From Planctomycetota bacterium (GTDB lineage: Bacteria; Planctomycetota; UBA1135; GCA-002686595): a stretch of DNA of 64,000 nucleotides. Made by a program: the position numbers and the translations under genes. Shown here piece by piece: positions 52,056 to 61,290 of this stretch. The stretch lies in contig JAJDEU010000013.1 in assembly GCA_029259635.1 (NCBI GenBank), forward strand, positions 558,001 through 622,000, in the 5' to 3' direction. Numbering within the stretch: position 1 is the stretch's first letter; each line of letters begins with the position of its first letter. The notes below the pieces were generated by a model that did not search any database, was not told the DNA's origin, and saw nothing but the letters and a program-made list of their open reading frames with translations.

Positions 52056-53933
52056 ATGCCTCTCCAACGCACTTCGCCTCAAGACCCGGCAACTCATCGC
52101 TGGCCTGCTCGCGAGCACCGACTCTCCGTCGGAATGCTGTCACTCGCCGCGGCGCTTGCCTCCCTCGGCTCCGGCTGCTCGGAACCGAAGGCGGTCGCCA
52201 ACCCCGACATCGTCATCTACCTGTGTGACACGCTCCGCGCCGATCACCTCGGCGCCTACGGCTACAAGCGCGACACCTCGCCCAATATCGACCTTCTGGC
52301 AGAGGACGCGATCGTCTTCGAGAACGCGCTCGCCCCGAGTTCCTGGACGAAGGCTTCGACGGCGTCCCTGATGACGGGCCTGTACCCCGTTCAGCACCGC
52401 GCGAACGGTCGCGACACGCGGGTCTCCGACAAGATTCAACTCCTAAGCGAGACCCTTAAGGCGCGCGGCTATTACAGCGCGGGAATCGTCACCAATCCGT
52501 TTGTATCTGAGACTTTCGGCTTCGATCAGGGCTACGACGTGTTCGAGTTCATCGGTCGAGCGGTCGCCGAGACGCTGATGGACAAGGTCGAGCAGATCCT
52601 CGCCAATCGAGAAAAGGAAAAGCCGCTCTTCCTCTACGTGCACTCGATCGATCCGCACGCGCCCTACGACGCGCCCGCGCCCTTCGGAACGGTCTACAGT
52701 GAGAAGCAGCACCTGCGAGTGCCTGACGCTCTCAACGCGAAGAGCAAGCCCAATGACATTCGGTCGGTCGTCGACAGCTACGACAGCGAGATTCTGTATC
52801 ACGACGAGCAATTCAAGCGTTTGGTCGACAGCTTGAAAGCGGAAGGCCTCTACGACGAGTGCATGTTCTGGTTCGTGAGCGATCACGGTGACGAGTTCAT
52901 CGAGCACGGTCGCGGGGGGCACGGTCGGCAGCTCTTCAATGAGTCGCTGCACATCCCGATGATCCTCAAGCTCCCCAACAATCAATTCGCGGGCACACGC
53001 GTCAGTGCGCTGTCCTCGTTGATTGACGTTGTCCCCACCGTGTCGGGGTACCTCGGAGAGTTTCCGCCGGAACAGTCAGAGGGCCTCGACCTCATGGTCA
53101 ACCTCACCGGGCGCGGCGACCGGCCACCGCTGTATCTGCACCTCGACTTGATGGTCGAACAGCTCTTCGTTGCCAGCGGCGTGATCAACGGCAACTACAA
53201 GTACATGGTTGAGTCTCTGCCGCTTCAACGCGAGTTCCTCTTTGACCTCGATGCGGATCCGAAGGAGAAATCCAACCTCATCAAGTCCCATCCGGAAGTT
53301 GCCGCCGAGTTGGCAACGCTCGTCAAGATTCATGAACAGGCACGGCGGAGCGGATTGACCCTGAAGATCGTTGGCAAAGGAACCCAGCGGGTCCGAGCTC
53401 GGCTGCGCACGGAGGGCAAGGTCACCGACCTGGAGCCCTTCGAGCTTGAGGAGGGCGATGAAGCCAGTGTTGATGAGTCCGGGCAAGTCGTAACACTCGA
53501 GCTGACCCTAAAAGAGTTTCTCTCGAACATTGGAAAGCTGCCGACGAGCGACATCGATACGGTGACTTTGCGAACCGATCCTCCCGACGCCGGCTTTACC
53601 GTCGAGCTGCTCGAACTGGTGGACTCGGAGATCGAGTGCCCCCTGTACCTGGGTCTCGACAGGATCCCCGGAAAGGTCCCGCAGTTCCTCAGCCCCACCG
53701 ACCCCGTGTTGCTGACCTCTGATTTGGGGTTGCTCTTCCGGAAGGATCGGAACCGAGCCGGTTCGAACACGCGCGGTGACGCGAAGAAAGTCAAACAACC
53801 CAAACCCGGGATGTACGTCCTTGCGCTCGAGGAGATCAAGCACGAGGCGATCGAGTCGCTACCCGAGGACCTTCGCAAACAGCTCGAAGAGCTCGGCTAT
53901 CTGGGCGCGGAAACCGAAGAAGAACCGAAATGA
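52056..53933 (+). CDS. Sulfatase-family (alkaline phosphatase superfamily) lipoprotein lacking CxPxR
   Basis: 625 residues from ATG 52056; ATGs at 52008 and 52134 are alternatives, all feeding a lipoprotein signal (LSLAAALASLGSGC). The fold is that of sulfatases: IVIYLCDTLRADHLGAYGY (metal Asp pair), SIDPHAPYDAP, FVSDHGDEFIEHG and GRGGHGRQL. At the nucleophile the usual CxPxR is replaced by SSWTKASTASLMTG, leaving Ser or Thr. Members of this type may be phosphotransferases or Thr-using hydrolases rather than sulfatases. A C-terminal beta domain follows; the end is LEELGYLGAETEEEPK. Overlaps the next gene by ATGA. Confidence 0.78.
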   Translation: MPLQRTSPQDPATHRWPAREHRLSVGMLSLAAALASLGSGCSEPKAVANPDIVIYLCDTLRADHLGAYGYKRDTSPNIDLLAEDAIVFENALAPSSWTKASTASLMTGLYPVQHRANGRDTRVSDKIQLLSETLKARGYYSAGIVTNPFVSETFGFDQGYDVFEFIGRAVAETLMDKVEQILANREKEKPLFLYVHSIDPHAPYDAPAPFGTVYSEKQHLRVPDALNAKSKPNDIRSVVDSYDSEILYHDEQFKRLVDSLKAEGLYDECMFWFVSDHGDEFIEHGRGGHGRQLFNESLHIPMILKLPNNQFAGTRVSALSSLIDVVPTVSGYLGEFPPEQSEGLDLMVNLTGRGDRPPLYLHLDLMVEQLFVASGVINGNYKYMVESLPLQREFLFDLDADPKEKSNLIKSHPEVAAELATLVKIHEQARRSGLTLKIVGKGTQRVRARLRTEGKVTDLEPFELEEGDEASVDESGQVVTLELTLKEFLSNIGKLPTSDIDTVTLRTDPPDAGFTVELLELVDSEIECPLYLGLDRIPGKVPQFLSPTDPVLLTSDLGLLFRKDRNRAGSNTRGDAKKVKQPKPGMYVLALEEIKHEAIESLPEDLRKQLEELGYLGAETEEEPK

Positions 53934-55183
53934 TGCGCCGCTCTTCCTTGATGCATCGAGCGGCTTTGCTCTCAAGCGGAGTCGCTCTGGCGATTGGATG
54001 CGCCGTCGAGGAAGCGCCGGAGACGCGGAAGGAGTCGCAGATACTCAGCGCGCCCGACGCCGCAGCTGGCGACATTTACGGCGGTGCCGTTGGAATCAGC
54101 GGCGACTTCGCGTTGGTCGCAGCCGAGTGGGACGACGACGACGGCAAGGATTCCGGAGCTGTCTGGGTGTTCAAGAAGACCGACGCGGAGTGGGTACGCA
54201 CCCAGAAATTGCGCGCCCCGGATGCGGCCGAGGGTGACAACTTCGGACGCTCGATCGCGATGCACGAGGACGTCGCGGTGATCGGCACTCATTGGGATGA
54301 CACTCCCCAACACAAGAACGCCGGCTCGGCTTATGTGTACCGCCGCAATGGATCAACCTGGGAGCTCGAGCAAAAGCTGATGGCTCCCGATGGAGCCACC
54401 TGGGACTCGCTGGGCAACGCGGTCTCGATCGAGGGCAACTGGATCGCCGTTGCGGCTTGCAGGAAAGATCTCGTCGGAAAGGATTCCGGAGCTGTCTATA
54501 TGTTTCGGTTTGACGGACAGACTTGGAGTCAGACCCAGATCCTCAAGCCGAGGCTCTCCGCGGCTGCGGATCAGTTCGGACGCGGCGTCTGGATCAGCGG
54601 TAATGCACTCCTCGTCGGTGCCTGGCTACAAGATTCGCGTGGAGCCGACTCGGGCGCGGCTTACGTCTTCCGAGAGAGAGGCGGAACTTGGATGGAAGAG
54701 CAGAAGCTCACGCCCGAGGACGGAAAGGCCGGTGACAATTTCGGCTTCTCCGTCTCCCTCGATGGAGATACGGCGCTCGTGGGGGCGCACAAGAATGCCG
54801 CAGGTCAGCACGACTCCGGCTCGGCCTATGTCTTTCGGTTCGACGGCGAGCACTGGAGCCAAGAACAGAAGCTCGTGGCCTTTCAACCGCTCAAGAACGC
54901 GTCGATGGGCTGGGCGGTCGTGCTCCAGGGCGACCTAGCCATCGTCAGTGAGCACTACTTCTACAACAAGGTTCTCCCCCGCGTCCCCGGGAAGGCCTTT
55001 GTCTATGAGCGCACTGAGAACCAGTGGCAACTGACTCGCCAACTCGCCCCGAGCGACGGCCACCCGGGCGACGTCTTTAGTTTCCATATTGCGCTCGACC
55101 ACGGAACGGCAGTGCTCGGTTCGTGGCGCCACCACCACGCGGGCAAAGACTCAGGCCAAGCCTACGTCTTCGAAGACTTGTAG
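53930..55183 (+). CDS. FG-GAP-type beta-propeller lipoprotein
   Basis: 417 residues with lipobox (LLSSGVALAIGC). Seven repeats of about 50 residues follow the pattern DNFGRS-hydrophobic-GDxAVIGxxxDD...SGAVYMFRFDGxxWxxxQKL, typical of integrin-like FG-GAP propellers. Proteins of this kind are displayed at the envelope, but ligand or role is unknown. Coupled to the preceding sulfatase-family gene by ATGA, so the two may work together. A paralogue lies convergent 29 bases downstream. Confidence 0.85.
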   Translation: MMRRSSLMHRAALLSSGVALAIGCAVEEAPETRKESQILSAPDAAAGDIYGGAVGISGDFALVAAEWDDDDGKDSGAVWVFKKTDAEWVRTQKLRAPDAAEGDNFGRSIAMHEDVAVIGTHWDDTPQHKNAGSAYVYRRNGSTWELEQKLMAPDGATWDSLGNAVSIEGNWIAVAACRKDLVGKDSGAVYMFRFDGQTWSQTQILKPRLSAAADQFGRGVWISGNALLVGAWLQDSRGADSGAAYVFRERGGTWMEEQKLTPEDGKAGDNFGFSVSLDGDTALVGAHKNAAGQHDSGSAYVFRFDGEHWSQEQKLVAFQPLKNASMGWAVVLQGDLAIVSEHYFYNKVLPRVPGKAFVYERTENQWQLTRQLAPSDGHPGDVFSFHIALDHGTAVLGSWRHHHAGKDSGQAYVFEDL

Positions 55184-55212
55184 TTGTTGGACGGACGCCC
55201 CGAAGGCGCCCG

Positions 55213-56967
55213 CTACGGAACCAGCATCAGCGGCATAGGAACACTCACGAAGTCGGTGTCTCCTAAGATCTGTGCTGCGACGAAGGCGTGATGAAAAATA
55301 ACGCCAGCGAGAGTGGGGTCAGAAGCGACGGGAACGGTGAAGCTCGCGACTCCAGTTCCGGTCGGCGACAGATTGCCCTTAAACCCGCCGAAGAACGGGG
55401 ACAAGCCCGGTGATCGGAGGGTGAGCCTGAAGTACGCGTCGAAGTTCAGCGGCAAGATCTCGCCGGTCGGCAAGCCGATCCCAGGAGAGGTTCCCGTGAA
55501 GGTTCCGAGCACTCGGTAGAACGAATTCGCGTGTGCTGCCCCAGCATCCAGAGTCATATTCTGAACGCCACCGGCCAGCAGGGAAACCGTATCGAGGTCG
55601 ACCCAAAAGCTCTGGCATTCATCGGGAATGTCATCGTTGTTGAAGTCATTGCGGGCAATGTTGTAGACGTAACCCGTGCCCGAATTGTTGTTGGCTCGCC
55701 ACGCTCCGCCGACTGCGTAGTCGCCGTCTAGAGCGACGTGAAAACCAAGCACGTCTCCATCGACACCATCGCTAGCGATCAGCTTCTGCTCTTCCGTCCA
55801 AACGCCATTCAGGTCTCGGAAAACGTAGACCGCTCCCGGCGCCTGGGTCGGGGCTCCGAAGTCGCGGTGTGCGCTAATCAACGCCGTATCGCCTTGGACG
55901 GCCACGGCCAAACCCGCTCGGTCTCCCGGCGCAGCGCCGCTCACGATCACCTTCTGCTCCTCCACCCAAGTAGAGCCGTTGTAGCGGAAAAAGTAAGCCG
56001 CACCGGCATCCACGCCAGCCGTATCTTCAAGGTGTGCTCCCGCCAAGATCACATCGCCATCGATAGAGACGGAGTGACCCAATCGGTCATTGGCGGACGC
56101 ATCGCTTGCCCTTAATTTCTGCTCCTCTACCCAAGTCGTGCCGTTGAATCGAAAGACATAAGCACAACCCGAGTCGGTGCCGTCGTCGTCGTTGCGGTAA
56201 GCGCCGACGACCATGACATCACCACTGACCCAGACGCCGCGTCCGAACTGGTCCATATTGGCCGCGTCGCTCGGAACGATCTTTTCTTCGTACGCCCAGT
56301 CGGTGCCGTTGAACCGCCACGTATAGACAGCTCCGGATTCATTGCCCACGACATCGTTGCGCCACGCTGCGATCGCCATGACATCACCGTCGATCCAGCA
56401 AGCGTTTCCGAAAGCGGAAATCGGAGAGGCGTCAGGAGGAACGAGCTTCTGGCTCTGTACCCAGATGCTCCCGTTGAAGGTGTAGATGTACGCCGAACCC
56501 GCGCGGAAACCGCCGACGGTATTGTCCCAGTGGGCACCGATGACCGCTGTCGATCCCTGAACCGCAACAGAGCGCCCGAAGTTGTCGCCTGCGGCTCCGT
56601 CGTTCGGGTCAATCTTTTGCGTCTCAACCCAGCTCGACCCGTTCCAGTTGTAGATGTAGGCCGATCCCGAATCGACGCCGTTGATATCGTCCCACTCCGA
56701 CATGATGAACATCCAATCGCCGCTGATTCCCACAGCTCCGGCGTAGATGTCACCCGGGGCGCTATCCGCTGGGATGAATTTTTGGTCTTCGGTGAACTCA
56801 CATTGCGCTGCGATCGGAGCAGCGGCACACAGGAGCAAAACCCCAAGCGCGAGAACCCCACGGACTGCGGCCGTGAGGGATTGATGGGATACCCAGATCG
56901 GCGTTGCGCGACGGGGACTGGGCGCGCTCGGCTCGACTCTCATTCCGTTCCATAGTTGCTGTTCCAC
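55213..56967 (-). CDS. Secreted FG-GAP-type beta-propeller protein with C-terminal planctomycete-type module
   Basis: 584 residues from GTG 56967, preceded by GGAGG at seven bases. A signal peptide (about 37-55, VLALGVLLLCAAAPIAAQ) leads into seven propeller repeats, e.g. DIYAGAVGISGDWMFIMSEWDD and DNFGRSVAVQGSTAVIGAHWD. After the last blade is DFNNDDIPDECQ, the short Asp/Asn-rich segment seen in many planctomycete secreted proteins, and then a beta module (about 450-584, LLAGGVQNMTLDAG, GTFTGTSPGIGLPTG) often found at their C termini. Paralogous to the gene at 53930-55183. Confidence 0.85.
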   Translation of the reverse strand: MEQQLWNGMRVEPSAPSPRRATPIWVSHQSLTAAVRGVLALGVLLLCAAAPIAAQCEFTEDQKFIPADSAPGDIYAGAVGISGDWMFIMSEWDDINGVDSGSAYIYNWNGSSWVETQKIDPNDGAAGDNFGRSVAVQGSTAVIGAHWDNTVGGFRAGSAYIYTFNGSIWVQSQKLVPPDASPISAFGNACWIDGDVMAIAAWRNDVVGNESGAVYTWRFNGTDWAYEEKIVPSDAANMDQFGRGVWVSGDVMVVGAYRNDDDGTDSGCAYVFRFNGTTWVEEQKLRASDASANDRLGHSVSIDGDVILAGAHLEDTAGVDAGAAYFFRYNGSTWVEEQKVIVSGAAPGDRAGLAVAVQGDTALISAHRDFGAPTQAPGAVYVFRDLNGVWTEEQKLIASDGVDGDVLGFHVALDGDYAVGGAWRANNNSGTGYVYNIARNDFNNDDIPDECQSFWVDLDTVSLLAGGVQNMTLDAGAAHANSFYRVLGTFTGTSPGIGLPTGEILPLNFDAYFRLTLRSPGLSPFFGGFKGNLSPTGTGVASFTVPVASDPTLAGVIFHHAFVAAQILGDTDFVSVPMPLMLVP

Positions 56968-57408
56968 GATTGACCTCCAAAGTGATTGAACTGCCTGGGT
57001 TTCGTGTGGAAATCCCGGCGCAAGTGGCTGCTCACACCGGCGAAAGGACTGGGGTTCCGTCCGGGGAGTCTCGTCGGGTCCGCGCTACCCGCGCGTCGAG
57101 GGAACATGCGGAGTTCGCGACTTGGTTCCCCCGTGGAAGCCACGCGGTCCCAAAGATTACACCCGGATTAGAAAATCCTTCTCGTCACCGATCCTACCCC
57201 CTCCGGAAAATTGAGGTACAGATTCAATAGGACGAATCCGGGGACTCCTTTGTTCGTATCAAAAACGGCGATTTCGGCAGCCTTCCCCCTCAAACGGCCC
57301 TGACTCTTTCCGGATCCCTACCTATTGGCGAACTCCGATTGCCGGGTTTTCTAACCCTGGATATGCTTCCCGAGCCGACCAGCCTTATCCCTTCCAGGTC
57401 GGCGAGAT
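56968..57408. other. Divergent intergenic region before the NRPS gene
   Basis: 441 bases between the propeller gene and the NRPS gene. It holds the dispersed repeat at 56989-57040. Nearer the NRPS start is AT-richer DNA (around 57229-57270) that may be its promoter, without boxes I would vouch for. No further gene seen. Confidence 0.45.
56989..57040. repeat. Second copy of the dispersed repeat (partial)
   Basis: AACTGCCTGGGTTTCGTGTG at 56989 onward matches 14332 onward with two changes over 23 bases, and GGCGCAAGTGGCTGCTCACA at 57017-57040 matches 14443-14466 with five changes in 24. The two blocks are about 5 bases apart here but about 88 apart at the first locus, so this copy may be internally deleted. 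Confidence 0.55.
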
Positions 57409-60400
57409 ATGAACGATCAACCCGCCTCTCAAGACCCCTCCGAGCTCTCTTACTGGGCTGAAATTCTGGCCGGTAGTCCGCCCGCTCTGGAACTCCCCAC
57501 TTCGCACACCAGGGCACCTGGCCAGAGCTCTCGAGAAGCACGACTGGAGCTCTCGATCGATGGTCAGCTGCTCGACGGCCTCGCCAACCTGGCAAGTTCG
57601 AAGCGAGCCAGCTTCAGCGACGCGCTGCTGGTGAGCTTTTTGGTTCTGCTCCAGCGAAGCAGCGGGCAGACGGACATGGTGCTCGGCGTGCAATCGGGGA
57701 CTCGCGTCCTTCCGATTCGGTTCGATCTCTCGGGTAATCCCAGCCCCAATCAGCTGTTCACCGACGCTCTCGGAGTTGTAGCCGCAGCCAGCGAACACGC
57801 GAGCCTCTCGCTCGAGGAGTTGCTGGATGGGCTCGGCAAGAAGTCACTCTTCTCCGTCGCCTTTGGCAGCGCGGACTCCGTTCGATCAAGTGAGACGGTT
57901 GACCTCGCGCTGCAAGTCGATGAAGCCGATCGGAAGTTGACCTTCTCCTTTAACGCCGAGCTCTTCGACGCGGCCGCCGTCGAACGCATGAGCGGACACT
58001 TCGCGACTCTGCTCGCCGGTATCGTCGCCGACTCCAATCAACCGATCGGGCGACTTCCCTTTTTAACCGAGAGCGAGCTTCACCAAATCTTAGTCGAGTG
58101 GAATGACAAGGGTTTGGACTTTCCGCGCGACGCGACTCTGCACGGTTTAGTCGAGGAGCGCGTCGAGATCAGTCCCGACGCCGTGGCGGCAAGATTCAAC
58201 GGTGAGTCCCTGACCTACCGAGAGCTGAACACGCGCGCGAATCAAGTCGCGCACTACCTGCGCAAGCTCGGCGTTGGTCCCGACGTGATGGTCGGCGTCT
58301 CCGTCGACCGTTCGCTCGAGATGGTGATCGGCTTGCTGGGCCTGGCGAAAGCCGGCGGTGCCTACATGCCCATGGATCCGGCCTATCCCGCGAGTCGCCT
58401 GGTCTACATGGTCGAGGACTCCAAGGTCAAAGTGCTGCTCACGCAAAAGCACCTCGCGGACTCCCTTCCCGCGAGCGAGGCCACGATTGTTCTGCTCGAC
58501 GACGCGAGCCAATTCGATGGAGAAAGCGCTTCAAATCCCGATTTAGGCGCAGATTGCCAAAACCTGGCCTACGTGATCTACACCTCCGGTTCGACCGGCG
58601 CGCCCAAAGGCGTGCTGCTCAACCATCAGGGTCGCGTGAACAACTTCCTCGACTTCAACCGGCGCTTTTCGGTCGGCGAAGGCGATGCGATCATCGCGCT
58701 CGCCTCGCTGTCCTTCGACATGTGCGCCTACGATGTGTTCGGAACGCTCGCGGCTGGCGCGACGATCGTGCTGCCCGATCCGAGCGGCATGCAGGACCCG
58801 GCACACTGGGCACAGCTGATCAACGACAACAACGTCACGACCTGGCACACGGCACCGGCGATGTTGAAGATGTACGTCGACTACCTTGAGGTACACCCAA
58901 CGCTCGCTCCGAAATCGCTGAGGCTCGTACTCCTCGGTGGTGACTGGATTCCGGTCACTTTGCCCGATCGCCTTCGCGCGCTCGTTCCGAACACACAGGT
59001 CATCAGCATGGGCGGCGCGACCGAGTGTTCGATGGACTCGACCATCTTTGAGATCAAAGAAGTCGATCCCGCGTGGAACAGCATCCCCTACGGCGAGCCG
59101 ATGACGAATCAGCTCGCCTACGTCCTCGATGCGAACTTGCAGCCGGTCCCGGTCGGCGCGCCGGGCGAGCTCTATCTCGGAGGAATCGGTGTTGGCCGCG
59201 GCTACTTCGAGCGCCCCGAACTGACCGCCGAGCGCTTTCTCGACAACCCGTTTCTCGCGGATCCGGCCGAGCGCATGTACCGCACCGGCGACCTCGCGCG
59301 CTGGATGCCGGACGGCAACCTCGAGCTGATTGGACGGATCGACAGCCAGGTCAAGATTCGCGGCTATCGCATCGAGCTCGGCGAAATCGAGTCGCGCTTG
59401 CGCGAGCACCCGGCCGTCAAGGAGGGCGTGGTCGTCACGAAGGCAGACGCGGCTGGCGAAAAACGGCTCGTGGCCTACATCGTTCAAGACCCCGAATGGA
59501 CGGGCCCGGAGGAAGAGGAGTCCGACCTCGGTTCCGAGCAAGTCGAGCAGTGGGAAGCGGTCTACGACCACGCCTACAGCGCCAAGGCTCACGACGAGGT
59601 TGAGGATCCGACCTTCAACATCGTCAGCTGGGACAGCTCCTACACGAACCAGGCCATACCCGAGGAGCAGATGCGCCTGTGGGTGGACCAGACCGTTGAG
59701 CGCATCCAGCGCACCAAACCCGACAGGGTGCTCGAAATCGGATGCGGCATGGGGCTTTTGCTTTTCCGCATCGCGCCCACTTGCTCTCGTTACATCGGCC
59801 ACGACTTTTCGAAAGTCGCTCTCGACTACGTCGCCAAACATCGCGAACCACTCGGCCTGCCGCAGGTTGAATTGGCGCGCAAGTGGGCCGACGACTTTGA
59901 AGGGATCGAGGACAACTCGCTCGATAGCGTTGTCCTCAACTCGATCATCCTCGACTTCCCCGACATGGATTACCTGATGAAGGTCATTCGTGGTTCAGCG
60001 AAAGCGGTGAAGCCGGGCGGCACGATCTTCCTCGGAGATATCCGTGGACTGCCGTTGATCGAGTCTTACCAATCATCGGTACAGCTCTTTCAAGCTGGCG
60101 ATGACTCACCGACGGATCAGCTGAAAGCGCGCGTGCGCCGCTTGATCCGTCACGAAGAGGAGCTGGTGATCGACCCGCGCTTCTTCCCCTGGCTCGCGAC
60201 TCAGCTCTCCGAAGTCGGCATCGTGCAGATCGAACTCAAGCGCGGGACGTTCACGAATGAGCTGAACGCCTATCGCTACGACGTGACGGTTCACATCGGC
60301 GAGATCGCGAAGCTGCCCCAAGCGGACGCCGCTTGGCTTGAGTGGGAAGCAAACCAACTCGATACAGCCACGCTCCAGGCGAAGCTCGAGTCCGACAAGC

Positions 60401-61278
60401 CCGAGCTCTTGTGTGTCCGCGGCATTCCGAACGCGCGCGTGCAGCGCGATGTCTGCAACGTCGAACTGCTCAACTCGGAAGACTGCCCGGCAACGGCCCG
60501 CGAAGTGCGGGCGGCGCTCGACGCCGACCCGCTCGCGAGCTCCGGTCTCAACCCGGAAGATCTGCGCGAGCTCGGCGAATCCCTCGGCTATCTGGTCGAG
60601 ATTCGCTTCTTCAGTGACCTCACGAGCGGCCGCTTCGACGCCGCTTTCTTGCGCAAGAACAGCGCCGACGCCGACCGCGCCGCCATGCTGTTCCCCGACC
60701 AAACCGGTCTGCCGATCGACTCGACTCTGCGCGCGCGCGACTTCGCGAACAGCCCGATGATGGGCAAGCTCTCGCGGCGTCTAGCTCCCGAACTTCGCAC
60801 CCATCTCGGAAAAGAGCTCCCCGAGTACATGGTCCCGGCGCTCTACGAGACGCTCGAGTCCATGCCGCTCTCGCCGAACGGCAAGGTCGATCGCAAGCGC
60901 CTGCCCGAGCCCGATACGTCGCGACAAGACATGGGATCGGACTATCAAGCGCCCGCGACTCCCGTCGAGGAGATGGTCGCCGGCATCTGGATGGACGTGC
61001 TCGCCCTCGATCGCGTCGGAACCGATGACGCCTTTCTCGAGCTCGGCGGTCACTCCCTGCTCGCCGTGCTGATCCAGACGCGACTCAATCAAATCTTTCC
61101 CTACGAGATCTCGCTCCAGGACATCTTCGAATACCCGACCGTTGCCGAGCTCTCGAAACGTATCGAAGAGCGCGGCAGCGACACCGGAATCGACGCTACC
61201 GAGATCTGTGAAATCCTTCAATCGATCGACAGCCTCTCCGACGAGGAAGTCGCCGACCAAATCGGCGCCAACGAATAG
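57409..61278 (+). CDS. Single-module NRPS: half condensation domain, adenylation with internal methyltransferase, carrier
   Basis: 1289 residues. Residues 1-215 match only the second half of a condensation domain (begins SYWAEILAGSPPALELP); the catalytic HHxxxDG half is absent. Adenylation domain from about 235: YVIYTSGSTGAPKG (about 390), LSFDMCAYDVFG, SMGGATECSMD, YRTGDLARWMPDG, IDSQVKIRGYRIELGEIE (about 641). A SAM methyltransferase is inserted next (VLEIGCGMGLLLF at about 774, VKPGGTIFLGDIRG), then LPEYMVPALYETLESMPLSPNGKVDRKRL (split, about 1159). Carrier serine in LGGHSLLA (about 1212). No thioesterase. By-eye specificity residues D-M-Y-H-L-G-M-M-D. Thirteen bases before an SHMT-like gene. 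Confidence 0.9.
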   Translation: MNDQPASQDPSELSYWAEILAGSPPALELPTSHTRAPGQSSREARLELSIDGQLLDGLANLASSKRASFSDALLVSFLVLLQRSSGQTDMVLGVQSGTRVLPIRFDLSGNPSPNQLFTDALGVVAAASEHASLSLEELLDGLGKKSLFSVAFGSADSVRSSETVDLALQVDEADRKLTFSFNAELFDAAAVERMSGHFATLLAGIVADSNQPIGRLPFLTESELHQILVEWNDKGLDFPRDATLHGLVEERVEISPDAVAARFNGESLTYRELNTRANQVAHYLRKLGVGPDVMVGVSVDRSLEMVIGLLGLAKAGGAYMPMDPAYPASRLVYMVEDSKVKVLLTQKHLADSLPASEATIVLLDDASQFDGESASNPDLGADCQNLAYVIYTSGSTGAPKGVLLNHQGRVNNFLDFNRRFSVGEGDAIIALASLSFDMCAYDVFGTLAAGATIVLPDPSGMQDPAHWAQLINDNNVTTWHTAPAMLKMYVDYLEVHPTLAPKSLRLVLLGGDWIPVTLPDRLRALVPNTQVISMGGATECSMDSTIFEIKEVDPAWNSIPYGEPMTNQLAYVLDANLQPVPVGAPGELYLGGIGVGRGYFERPELTAERFLDNPFLADPAERMYRTGDLARWMPDGNLELIGRIDSQVKIRGYRIELGEIESRLREHPAVKEGVVVTKADAAGEKRLVAYIVQDPEWTGPEEEESDLGSEQVEQWEAVYDHAYSAKAHDEVEDPTFNIVSWDSSYTNQAIPEEQMRLWVDQTVERIQRTKPDRVLEIGCGMGLLLFRIAPTCSRYIGHDFSKVALDYVAKHREPLGLPQVELARKWADDFEGIEDNSLDSVVLNSIILDFPDMDYLMKVIRGSAKAVKPGGTIFLGDIRGLPLIESYQSSVQLFQAGDDSPTDQLKARVRRLIRHEEELVIDPRFFPWLATQLSEVGIVQIELKRGTFTNELNAYRYDVTVHIGEIAKLPQADAAWLEWEANQLDTATLQAKLESDKPELLCVRGIPNARVQRDVCNVELLNSEDCPATAREVRAALDADPLASSGLNPEDLRELGESLGYLVEIRFFSDLTSGRFDAAFLRKNSADADRAAMLFPDQTGLPIDSTLRARDFANSPMMGKLSRRLAPELRTHLGKELPEYMVPALYETLESMPLSPNGKVDRKRLPEPDTSRQDMGSDYQAPATPVEEMVAGIWMDVLALDRVGTDDAFLELGGHSLLAVLIQTRLNQIFPYEISLQDIFEYPTVAELSKRIEERGSDTGIDATEICEILQSIDSLSDEEVADQIGANE

Positions 61279-61290
61279 CGAAACCGCGAC

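Noticed and set aside
56986-57171. A 61-codon frame with VWKSRRKWLLTPAKG
   Set aside because: It falls on the dispersed repeat and has no family support; treated as repeat, not gene.
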